The notes beneath the pieces were generated by a model. It saw nothing but the letters and a program-made list of their open reading frames with translations, was not told the origin of the DNA and did not search any database. A stretch of 22,739 bases of DNA, taken from Planctomycetota bacterium (lineage in GTDB: Bacteria > Planctomycetota > UBA1135 > UBA2386). The position numbers and the translations under genes are program-made. Positions 1-6,861 of the stretch are shown piece after piece. The stretch covers positions 1 to 22,739 of the forward strand of contig JAGQRA010000735.1 of the NCBI GenBank assembly GCA_020425885.1. The letters are read 5' to 3'. How positions within the stretch are numbered: the stretch's first letter is position 1; every line of letters begins with the position of its first letter.

Positions 1-1
1 C

Positions 2-676
2 CTGCTGAGGAGCGAGCGAACCCACACCCGGGCCACGGGCGACATGGAGACCGGAAAGACCGTCAGGACCATCTCGACATCGCAACCGACGATGCACATG
101 GTCGCGGCCGGCAACGACCTCCACTTCGCCGCCGCCACCAGCATCCAGGACGGTACGGTCGCACTCTTCGATCTCCGGTCCGTGCCGCCGCTGCCCCCGA
201 CCATCATCGCCACGGGCGAAGGCGCCGAAGGCATCGCCGCCCATCCGACGGGCAGCGAGGTCTGGGTCGGCAATCGCGCCGCGAACACGATCGCCATAGT
301 CGCCGTCGAATCCGCGAAGGTCGAGGCCACGCTCGACACCGGCGACTTCCCGTTCCGCCTGGTGTTCACACCTGACGGCAATCGGGTGTTGGTGACGTGC
401 GCCGAGAGTGGCGAGGTGCAGATCTTCGACCGCGCCGAGCGCACACTGCTGCACACGCTCTCGATCACCGCCGACGGCAGCGAGCAGGGAGCATTGCCGA
501 TGGGAATCTGCACCGACCCGGATGGCACGCGCTGCTACGTCACCTGCGGGCGCGGCGAGTTCGTGGCCGTGATCGACCTCGGCGAACACCGCGTGCTGCG
601 GCGGCTGAAGACCCGCGCCGGGCCGGACGGCATCGGTTACGCCCGCATCATCGACAACGGCACGGTCCGGCGCTGA
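2..676 (+). CDS. YVTN-type beta-propeller protein, 5' truncated
   Basis: The reading frame is open from the left edge of the window (codons from position 2), so the true start lies upstream; the first ATG at 44 is internal to a propeller blade. The product shows repeated blades of the 40-residue YVTN/surface-layer propeller type: METGKTVRTI, then a GIAAHPTGSEVWVGN blade, an RLVFTPDGNRVLVTC blade and a GICTDPDGTRCYVTCG blade, each followed by a short D/A-rich strand (IAIVAVES, VQIFDRAE, VAVIDLGE). Such propellers are usually periplasmic or extracellular and bind partners or ligands; no catalytic residue is evident. The gene ends at TGA 674-676, convergent with the secreted-protein gene on the other strand 27 bp away. 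Family assignment is firm at the fold level; function is unknown. Confidence 0.8.
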   Translation: MLRSERTHTRATGDMETGKTVRTISTSQPTMHMVAAGNDLHFAAATSIQDGTVALFDLRSVPPLPPTIIATGEGAEGIAAHPTGSEVWVGNRAANTIAIVAVESAKVEATLDTGDFPFRLVFTPDGNRVLVTCAESGEVQIFDRAERTLLHTLSITADGSEQGALPMGICTDPDGTRCYVTCGRGEFVAVIDLGEHRVLRRLKTRAGPDGIGYARIIDNGTVRR

Positions 677-703
677 GGGTGAACGCGCCGCGGTCGATCG
701 GGC

Positions 704-1795
704 TCAGAAGCGCTGTTCGACGGCGGCGCCGTTGCGGATCGCGCCCGAGCCGACGTCGAAGCCGAAGGCCTGGGTCCGCACGATGGCGCCGTTGACCGCG
801 TTGGTGCGCGGCACGGGCCACATCAACGTCGCGTCGCCGGCGGCATCGCTCACCGCCATCCCCATCGCGACGAGGCCGACGGGCGACAGGTGCAGGATGG
901 CAGAGCCGGGCTGCAGCACGATCCACGGCCGCCCGAGGAACGGCTGGATCGAGCCGAGCAGGAAGACCGGCGAGCGCGGCGGTAGCACCGCGTTGCCGCG
1001 GAACACGTAGCCTGGAATGTCATGACGGGCGGTCTGGTTCGACGGCTGACGCGCGTCCGGGTGCAACCCCGAGTACATGCTCGCGGTCGGCACCTGGTTG
1101 GCGGCGCGCGCCGACACGGCGATGCCAGAGGTGCCGTCGACGAGGAGATCGACCATCGCCTGCCAGCCGACCACCCCGGAGCCGAGCGAAGTGATTAGGC
1201 CGAAGGCATGCAGCAGGCAGTAGGTCTGGCCCAAAGGCAGGCCGGCACCACAGCCATCGACCGACGAGGATGAGGTGCCGACGGCGCTCGAGCCCGCCAT
1301 CACCCGCAGGCGCAGCCCCGGCGTCCGCGGCACCAACGACACGAACAGGTCCCGGCCGATCGGCACGTCGACCGGCGCGGCGAACATCACCTGCGCCCGA
1401 TGGTTGAGCACACCGGCGGGCGTCGACAGATCGAGCACGCTGGCGATCGCCGTCGTCCCCGCCAGCTGCGCGCCACGGATCGTCGGCAGGTTGCTCAGCC
1501 CCTCTTCGAGGTAGACGTGGACGTCGAACAGTTCGCCATTGCTCTGCGACACGTCGGACAGCTCGAGGATGACGCCGAGGATCCGATGCGAGGCCGGCGC
1601 ACTGAACTCACCGAATCCGCGGTAGGTCTCGGCCGGGATCCGCGCCATCAACTCGCTGCCGACCGGCGCGGCCAGGGTCGTCGACTGCAGACCGGACGGC
1701 GGCATCCCGAACAGGAGCCCGGCCGGATGTTGGGCGCCGAGCTGCACGGCCAGGGTCACGGCGAACGCGAGTACGATCGGGGTACGGCTTCTCAT
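704..1795 (-). CDS. secreted protein of unknown function
   Basis: Unrecognised 363-aa protein. The open frame extends further upstream, but I place the start at ATG 1795 because it gives a classical signal peptide: MRSRTP, a hydrophobic stretch (IVLAFAVTLAVQL) and a likely cleavage after LGAQ. No clear Shine-Dalgarno precedes this ATG. The mature part is rich in short beta-type segments with a Cys pair (DGCGAGLPLGQTYC). Its C-terminus (QAFGFDVGSGAIRNGAAV) resembles the Gly/Ala-rich beta ending common in large families of secreted planctomycete proteins; that resemblance is my inference. It is divergent from the anchored protein starting near 1911, so the two may share the 1796-1910 promoter region. 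Confidence 0.65.
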   Translation of the reverse strand: MRSRTPIVLAFAVTLAVQLGAQHPAGLLFGMPPSGLQSTTLAAPVGSELMARIPAETYRGFGEFSAPASHRILGVILELSDVSQSNGELFDVHVYLEEGLSNLPTIRGAQLAGTTAIASVLDLSTPAGVLNHRAQVMFAAPVDVPIGRDLFVSLVPRTPGLRLRVMAGSSAVGTSSSSVDGCGAGLPLGQTYCLLHAFGLITSLGSGVVGWQAMVDLLVDGTSGIAVSARAANQVPTASMYSGLHPDARQPSNQTARHDIPGYVFRGNAVLPPRSPVFLLGSIQPFLGRPWIVLQPGSAILHLSPVGLVAMGMAVSDAAGDATLMWPVPRTNAVNGAIVRTQAFGFDVGSGAIRNGAAVEQRF

Positions 1796-1910
1796 GGCGG
1801 CAGTAATCCCGCGGCCACGAAGGGTAACCATGTCGACCGGCGACCAGCCGTCATCGCCGTCGCCGGCTACGCTACCCATTTCGGATCGCGCGCGGGTCCG
1901 CCGTGGCATG

Positions 1911-3260
1911 ATGCCCGGCGTGAAGCGCTCGCTGCCAATTGCCCTGCTCGCGCTGCTGACCTTGCTGGCGGCGTTGGCTTGGTGGCGGCAGGGAACGGAT
2001 TCGAGACCACCTGTCGAGCCCACCGGCGACCGGACGGCCCCGGCCAAGCCCGAGTCCCGGCCTTCGATTCCAGCTGACGACACCGACCCGATACGGGCCG
2101 AGGTCGGCGCCGAGACGCGGACATCGATCCTCCCCACGACGCCCCCGGCCACCGCGACCACCACCCAGGAGTTCTTCTGTGTCGACGAACAGCGCCGACC
2201 GCTCGCCGGCGCCGAGGTCCGGCTCGCGCCGATGCCCGCCACGACCGCGGCGATGACCGCGACCGCGCGCAGCGACGACGACGGCATCGCCACGTTCGCC
2301 GCATTGACACCCGGAGACTACGCGGTGCAGGCCAGCGGTGGCCACCAGCATCACGTTCCCGACCTCGAGCATCCCACGCTGCGGTTGCCTTCGCACCGCA
2401 TCGAACTCGAGCTGCGCGAACTGTGGATCGGCGGCCTCGAGATGCCGGGCACCGAGGTCATCACCTACGGCGGCCGCTGGACGGGCTTCACCTTCACGCC
2501 GAACCGAACCGCGGAGACCGCGCTGGCGGCCGAGTGGCAGGCGAAGCACCCCGACGCCAGGTTCTGGGTGGCGGTGCGGAACCCCGCGCGGATGCCGAAC
2601 GACATCATCGACGTCGACATCACCTGGTTCGGTCATGCCCGCCACCAGCAGCGGCTGCGGCTGTGGCCGGCGTCGCGGTTCGAAGGTCCCGAGATCGTCG
2701 ACGCGGCCGCCGTGCCGCGCGTCGAATGGGCCCGGATCGAGGTCGTGTTGACCGACGCCGACGGCGAGGCGCTGCCCGCCGCGCTGCAGAAGGTGCTGCG
2801 CGGGCGCACCGACCTGCAACTGGCCACGGCGGCGAAGAACTCGCCGCGCGACATCTACACCTTCCGCGACGGCTCGGCACGCCTGCCCATCGGCGACTAC
2901 CGACTGCGGTTGTTCGACCCGCAGCACTCGTGCATGACGCCCGTCGCCGAGTGTGCCGTCGACACCGGGACCAGGGTGCTGCGCGTCGCGATCCCTTCAC
3001 CCGATCGCATCGTCCACCTGTCGCTGCGCGACCTCGACTCGGGGGCCTACATGCTGCAGATCGTCCACGAGTCCGGACGCAGCATGCGCGAGTTCGGCCG
3101 CGCCGACGGCGAGCACACGCTGCTGTTGCCGCCGGGCCCGTGCACCGTGAATCTCAATCGCACGGCGGCGGACGGGCGGCCGACCTTCGACGAGCACGTG
3201 TTGGTCGTGACCGAGGACGTCGAACAGGAACATACCTGGCGCGTCCCGGCGGCCAGGTAG
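1911..3260 (+). CDS. membrane-anchored protein with carboxypeptidase-regulatory-like domain
   Basis: Unrecognised 449-aa protein. The frame is open well upstream, but ATG 1911 (or the adjacent ATG 1908) places a basic residue pair and one hydrophobic helix (residues about 8-25, LPIALLALLTLLAALAWW) at the N-terminus, giving a signal anchor. A low-complexity Pro/Thr/Asp linker follows (about 28-85). Residues about 86-142 read as a carboxypeptidase-regulatory-like/prealbumin beta-sandwich: FFCVDEQRRPLAGAEVRL, then SDDDGIATFAALTPGDYAVQ, the typical order of 'added value' and 'delivered by a G-x-Y' strands. Later segments (RLPIGDYRLRLFDP; LLLPPGPCTVNL) look like further copies of that motif. The role is probably structural or binding at the cell envelope. 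It is convergent with the lyase gene, stop codons 8 bp apart. Confidence 0.65.
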   Translation: MPGVKRSLPIALLALLTLLAALAWWRQGTDSRPPVEPTGDRTAPAKPESRPSIPADDTDPIRAEVGAETRTSILPTTPPATATTTQEFFCVDEQRRPLAGAEVRLAPMPATTAAMTATARSDDDGIATFAALTPGDYAVQASGGHQHHVPDLEHPTLRLPSHRIELELRELWIGGLEMPGTEVITYGGRWTGFTFTPNRTAETALAAEWQAKHPDARFWVAVRNPARMPNDIIDVDITWFGHARHQQRLRLWPASRFEGPEIVDAAAVPRVEWARIEVVLTDADGEALPAALQKVLRGRTDLQLATAAKNSPRDIYTFRDGSARLPIGDYRLRLFDPQHSCMTPVAECAVDTGTRVLRVAIPSPDRIVHLSLRDLDSGAYMLQIVHESGRSMREFGRADGEHTLLLPPGPCTVNLNRTAADGRPTFDEHVLVVTEDVEQEHTWRVPAAR

Positions 3261-3268
3261 GACCCGGG

Positions 3269-4636
3269 CTACACCGCCGCGGTCTTGGCTTCGCGCACCG
3301 GCCGCATCTTCGCCGTGAAGGCCCGCAACACCGGCGCCTCCTCGACGATCTCGAGGCCACGGATGCCGTCGCGACACTTCATCAGCTCGCCGAACGTCTC
3401 GACGACCCAGTCGACGTGGCTCTGGGTGTAGACGCGGCGCGGCAGGCAGAGGCGGACCAGATCGTGATCGGTCTCGCCGAACATCAGCGTGCCGATCTCG
3501 ACCGAACGCACCCCGCCGCGGACGTAGAGCTCGCAGGCCAGCGCCTGCCCCGGCAGCTGTGCGGGCGGCACATGCGGCAGCATGGCGCGGGCGTCGACGT
3601 AGACGGCGTGCAGGCCGGCCGGCCGCACGATCGGGACCTTCAACGCCGACAGGCGCGAGGCGAGATACTGCGCGCTGGCCTCGCGATAGTGCAGGTAGTC
3701 GTCGTCGAGCACCTCGCGCAGGCCCTGCGCCAGCGCGGCCAGGTCGCGACCGGCGAGGCCGCCGTAGGTCGGGAAGCCCTCGGTCAGGATCAGCAGGTTG
3801 CGCACCTTGGTGGCGATGGCGTCGTCGTTGAGGCAGAGCAGGCCGCCGATGTTGACGAGGCCGTCCTTCTTGGCCGAGATCAGGCAGCCGTCGGCCAGGT
3901 CGAAGATCGCGCGCGCCACGATCTTCAGCGGCACGTTGCGCCATTCGGGATCGAGACGGTGGATCCACCACGCGTTCTCGGCGAATCGCGCCGCGTCGAG
4001 GAAGAACGGGATGCCGCGACTGCGGTAGAGCTCGCTGACCTCGCGCAGATTGCGCATCGACACCGGCTGGCCGCCGACGCGGTTGTTGGTGATCGTCAGC
4101 ATGCCGAGCGGCACGTTGCCCTTGGGCTGGGCGTCCAGCCACCGCGTCAGGCTCTCGATGTCGAGATCCCCCTTCCACGGCTTGTCGACGCCGAGCTCGG
4201 CCGCATCGGGCGAGACGAAGTCGCGGGCCTCGGCGCCGAGGAACTCGACGTTGGCGCGCGTGGTGTCGAAGTGGGCGTTGTTCGGCACCGCCTGTCCCGG
4301 CATGACCATGCAGCCGAACAGGATCCGCTCGGCGGCGCGGCCCTGGTGCACCGGGAACACATGGCGATACCCCGTCAGCGAGCGCACGACCTCCTCGAGT
4401 TCGTAGAACGAACGGCTGCCGGCATAGCTCTCGTCGCCGGTCATCGCCGCGGCCCATTGCTGTGCCGACATCGCGCCGGTGCCGGAGTCGGTCAGCAGAT
4501 CGATCATCACGTCCGCGGCGCGGATCAGGAACAGGTTGTGATGCGCCCGCTCGAGGATGTCGCGACGTTCGGCCGCAGTGGTTATGCGAAACGGCTCTAC
4601 CGCCTTGATGCGAAACGGTTCGAGGACTGTCTTCAT
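3269..4636 (-). CDS. tnaA: tryptophanase / tyrosine phenol-lyase family, tryptophanase-like
   Basis: PLP-dependent beta-eliminating lyase that splits an aromatic amino acid into pyruvate, ammonia and indole (or phenol). The start at 4636 gives 455 aa and the family N-terminus MKTVLEPFRIKAVEPFR; ATG 4654 is an alternative and neither has a strong RBS. Family landmarks: LTDSGTGAMS, GDESYAGSRSFY, HQGRAAE, NNRVGGQPVS, FFLDAARFAEN (Asp214, Arg217), the PLP lysine in ISAKKDG (Lys257), EGFPTYGGLAGRD, and FTAKM near the C-terminus. Numbering coincides with tyrosine phenol-lyase, and at its two phenol-recognition positions this protein has Asp124 instead of Thr and Ile381 instead of Arg, as in tryptophanase. 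The tryptophanase His463 position is Ala439, so tryptophan as substrate is likely but not certain. It lies 118 bp downstream of prsW on the same strand. Confidence 0.88.
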   Translation of the reverse strand: MKTVLEPFRIKAVEPFRITTAAERRDILERAHHNLFLIRAADVMIDLLTDSGTGAMSAQQWAAAMTGDESYAGSRSFYELEEVVRSLTGYRHVFPVHQGRAAERILFGCMVMPGQAVPNNAHFDTTRANVEFLGAEARDFVSPDAAELGVDKPWKGDLDIESLTRWLDAQPKGNVPLGMLTITNNRVGGQPVSMRNLREVSELYRSRGIPFFLDAARFAENAWWIHRLDPEWRNVPLKIVARAIFDLADGCLISAKKDGLVNIGGLLCLNDDAIATKVRNLLILTEGFPTYGGLAGRDLAALAQGLREVLDDDYLHYREASAQYLASRLSALKVPIVRPAGLHAVYVDARAMLPHVPPAQLPGQALACELYVRGGVRSVEIGTLMFGETDHDLVRLCLPRRVYTQSHVDWVVETFGELMKCRDGIRGLEIVEEAPVLRAFTAKMRPVREAKTAAV

Positions 4637-4754
4637 CCGTGAAGCTTCGGCCATGCGGGGCCCGATCCGCACTGACCATTGGGCGTAGAACACCGGTGCC
4701 TTGGGCTGTCCCGAACCGCTCTCGACCGCAACGCCTTCGTTCCGCGCGGCTCGC

Positions 4755-5441
4755 TCAGCGCCGCGGGTGATAGTGGGGGGAGCGCGCCCGCGCCCAGCGC
4801 ACCTTCAGCGCCAGCAGCGTGATCGCGGCCGGCAGCACGAGCAGCAGCGAGACGTGCATGTTCGACCGGTCGCCATCGAGGTAGAGGTCGTAGAGGCCGT
4901 GCAGCGGGATGGCGACCAGCAGTCCGGCGAACGACCACAGGACGCGGCCGCGACCGAGACGATGGAACTTGCCCATCGCCCAACAGAAACCGAGACAGCC
5001 GGTGCAGGCGGCGTGCACCAGGGTCGCGGTGAAGGCGCGCTGGAACAGCAGCTGGACATCGCAGTCGCCCCCGCCGGCCGTGGCGTAGAGCACGTTCTCG
5101 ATGCCGGCGAAACCGAGGCCGACCGCGGCGCCGTAGATCGCGCCATCGAGCGGCTCATCGAGCTGGGCATGGAACAACAGCGGCAACAGCGCCAACAGCT
5201 TCCAACCCTCTTCCCCCACCGCGGTGACGAAGAAGGCCTCGCTGAACGGCGTGCGGCTCTCGAACACACCCTCCATCAGCGGCTGCGCCCACAGCACGCC
5301 GATGGTCGAGAGCGCGCCGAGCACCATGGCCAGCAGGACGAGGTGCCAGGGCTCGGGCTCGTGATCATCGTGGCGATGGATCAGGAACATCCAGACCAGG
5401 CAGGGTCCGATGCCACAGACGATCGCGAGCCAGGGGGACAT
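4755..5441 (-). CDS. PrsW-family intramembrane metalloprotease
   Basis: Polytopic membrane protein of 228 aa. The PrsW family (site-1 protease of the anti-sigma factor RsiW in Bacillus) carries conserved acidic and His motifs inside transmembrane helices. Here they are visible in order: EExxK in VGEEGWKLLALLP (Glu77, Glu78, Lys81), GFAGIENVLYA (Glu115, Asn116), an intramembrane His in LVHAACTG (His143), and IPLHGLYD (His181). About six to seven hydrophobic segments span the protein, starting at the N-terminus (WLAIVCGIGPCLVWMFL). ATG 5441 has no obvious Shine-Dalgarno. It is divergent from the selenoperoxiredoxin, with under 100 bp between them, and upstream of the lyase. By family it should cleave a membrane protein; the substrate cannot be told, and no anti-sigma gene is adjacent. 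Confidence 0.85.
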   Translation of the reverse strand: MSPWLAIVCGIGPCLVWMFLIHRHDDHEPEPWHLVLLAMVLGALSTIGVLWAQPLMEGVFESRTPFSEAFFVTAVGEEGWKLLALLPLLFHAQLDEPLDGAIYGAAVGLGFAGIENVLYATAGGGDCDVQLLFQRAFTATLVHAACTGCLGFCWAMGKFHRLGRGRVLWSFAGLLVAIPLHGLYDLYLDGDRSNMHVSLLLVLPAAITLLALKVRWARARSPHYHPRR

Positions 5442-5538
5442 GAGCTGCCGTGCAGCGTAGCCAGCGGTGATGACGGGCGGCTACAGTGCGATGATGATCG
5501 CCACCTTCCTCAGGCGACTCTTCGGCAGAGGACCAGAC

Positions 5539-5985
5539 ATGCTGACCATCGGCTCCAAGGCTCCCGACTTCTCCGTAGCGGCCCACGACGGCAGCACCGT
5601 CACCCTCGGCGCCCTCGCCGGCAGGCGCGTCGTGCTGTGGTTCTACCCCAAGGCCGACACCCCCGGTTGAACCAAGCAGGGCGGCGGATTCCGTGATCGA
5701 ATCCGCGACTACGAGGCCCGGGACATCGTCGTGCTCGGCGCCAGCTTCGACACGATCGGCGACAATGCCGCCTTCGCGAGCAAGTTCGCGTTCCCATTCC
5801 TGCTGCTCTGCGACACCGACAAGAAGCTGGCGATGGCCTATGGCGCCGCCGACAGCGCGAGCGATGGATACCCGCGCCGCATCACCTACGTGATCGGCCG
5901 CGACGGCACGATCGAGCAGGCCATCGTAACCGCCGACAAGGAAGGGCAGGCCGCGGCGATCCTGGCGGCGATCGAGGGCGACTGA
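5539..5985 (+). CDS. selenocysteine-containing peroxiredoxin (BCP/PrxQ type), in-frame TGA
   Basis: Thiol (here selenol) peroxidase that reduces hydroperoxides. The same frame is open on both sides of TGA 5668-5670 and the two halves join into one 148-aa BCP/PrxQ protein, the normal family length. Before the TGA: MLTIGSKAPDFSV and VVLWFYPKADTPG; after it: TKQGGGFRDRIRDY, DNAAFASKFAFPFLLL and PRRITYVIGRDG. The family motif is T-P-G-C-T, so the TGA replaces exactly the peroxidatic Cys (residue 44). Thr41 and an Arg (113/114) of the active site are kept. The resolving Cys of BCP, five residues on, is Gly49; Cys91 is the only Cys left. I chose ATG 5539 because it gives the family N-terminus and follows an AGAGGA ribosome site; in-frame starts upstream (5467-5494) are possible. 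A SECIS hairpin follows the TGA, so readthrough as Sec is my preferred reading. Confidence 0.85.
5684..5706 (+). promoter_or_regulatory. bacterial SECIS element (predicted)
   Basis: A perfect 8-bp stem, GCGGATTC (5684-5691) with GAATCCGC (5699-5706), encloses a 7-base loop CGTGATC. It begins 13 bases after the in-frame TGA, and the apical loop begins 21 bases after it. Bacterial SECIS elements are expected immediately downstream of the UGA, with the apical loop roughly 16-37 bases away and a G in one of the first two loop positions; this hairpin meets all of these (G at loop position 2). It lies inside the coding sequence for GGFRDRIR. By family knowledge it would recruit SelB with Sec-tRNA. 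Confidence 0.75.
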
Positions 5986-6189
5986 TCGCGACGGCGACGC
6001 GCCCGAACCCATGGGGTAGGAGCCAGAGCGGAGATCGATGCGGATGGCCGCACACCGAGCGGACCGGCCGGTTTTCTCGAACATTTCGACCTCCGCTTTC
6101 GGCGCGACCTGCGCCGTGCTTCTTGGTCCCGAAGAGACGGCGCCAGACCGCCGTCGGCGACCGTGTCAGACAGCCGAGAAACCCCTGCT

Positions 6190-6861
6190 ATGCTTCCATC
6201 GATGTCGACCTGCCCCACCAAGCCGGAAGACCGGTACGACCTCGCCGGCGCGCTGGCTGCGGTCCGCGGCGGCGACACCGTGAAGCTGGCCGAGATCGCC
6301 GAGCGCTACTACCCCCGGGTGCGCCGCATGGTGCAACGCAGTCTGCGCAACGACTTCCGTCGCAGCCACAGCTGGATCCAGCTGAACTTCAGCACCGGCG
6401 ACGTCGTGCAGAACGTCTTCCTGCGCGTGCTGCCGACGCTGTCCGGGGTGCGCTGCACCGAGGAGCCGGCCTTCCTGAGGTTCCTGGCCACGGCGGTCGA
6501 GAACCACCTGCTCGACACCCTGCGCCACCACCAGGCCGGGCGCCGTGACGCGCGCCGGGATGCCAAGTCCGAGTCCGCCATTCTCGAGGCGATGACCAAG
6601 CCCGCGCCCGACAACACGCCGTCGTACGATGCTTCGTTCCACGAGCACGAACGCGCGCTGCGGGCCGTGGTGCGGGCACTGTCCGACCGTGAGCGACTCG
6701 TCTGGCGCCTGCGCGCACAGGACGAGCTGGCCTGGGCCGAGGTCGCCGAGCAGATGAACTACGCCAGCGCCGACGTCGCGCGGCAGGCCTTCAACGACAC
6801 CAAGGCCAAGATCCTGATCGCGCTGCGGCGCCGTGGCTTCGCCGCGACCCGAACCGGCTGA
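6190..6861 (+). CDS. ECF-type RNA polymerase sigma factor
   Basis: Sigma-70 family regulator of about 223 aa with region 2 and region 4 only. Region 2 covers about residues 20-115: LAEIAERYYPRVRRMVQRSL, then STGDVVQNVFLRVLPTL (the D-V-V-Q-x-V-F core-binding helix) and FLRFLATAVENHLLDTLRHH (the DNA-melting and -10 recognition segment). Region 4 covers about 155-215: LSDRERLVWRLRAQDELAWAEVAEQM and a following recognition helix. ATG 6190 is a choice among 6163, 6190 and 6202; none has a strong ribosome site. The stop codon overlaps the kinase start by one base (TGATG), implying translational coupling. Sigma/kinase pairs of this kind are frequent in Planctomycetota. Target promoters are unknown. 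Confidence 0.85.
   Translation: MLPSMSTCPTKPEDRYDLAGALAAVRGGDTVKLAEIAERYYPRVRRMVQRSLRNDFRRSHSWIQLNFSTGDVVQNVFLRVLPTLSGVRCTEEPAFLRFLATAVENHLLDTLRHHQAGRRDARRDAKSESAILEAMTKPAPDNTPSYDASFHEHERALRAVVRALSDRERLVWRLRAQDELAWAEVAEQMNYASADVARQAFNDTKAKILIALRRRGFAATRTG

Noticed and set aside
4586..4621. Two copies of ATGCGAAACGG 24 bp apart near the start of the lyase gene
   Set aside because: They encode EPFRI twice in the N-terminal arm; related enzymes also have a similar E-P-x doublet there, so a special function is not needed to explain it.
2423..4642. A 739-codon open frame on the + strand
   Set aside because: It spans two real genes on different strands, has Arg/Ala/Asp-rich low-complexity translation and no family motifs; it is a by-product of high GC.
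5539..5985. Reading the peroxiredoxin as a pseudogene or as two separate short genes
   Set aside because: The TGA sits exactly at the catalytic Cys codon, the frame is intact on both sides, every other motif is preserved, and a SECIS hairpin follows. A sequencing error cannot be excluded from the sequence alone.
6069..6086. ACCGGCCGGT palindrome followed by TTTTCTC as a terminator of the peroxiredoxin gene
   Set aside because: The palindrome leaves room for only a 3-bp stem once a loop is formed, too weak to call.
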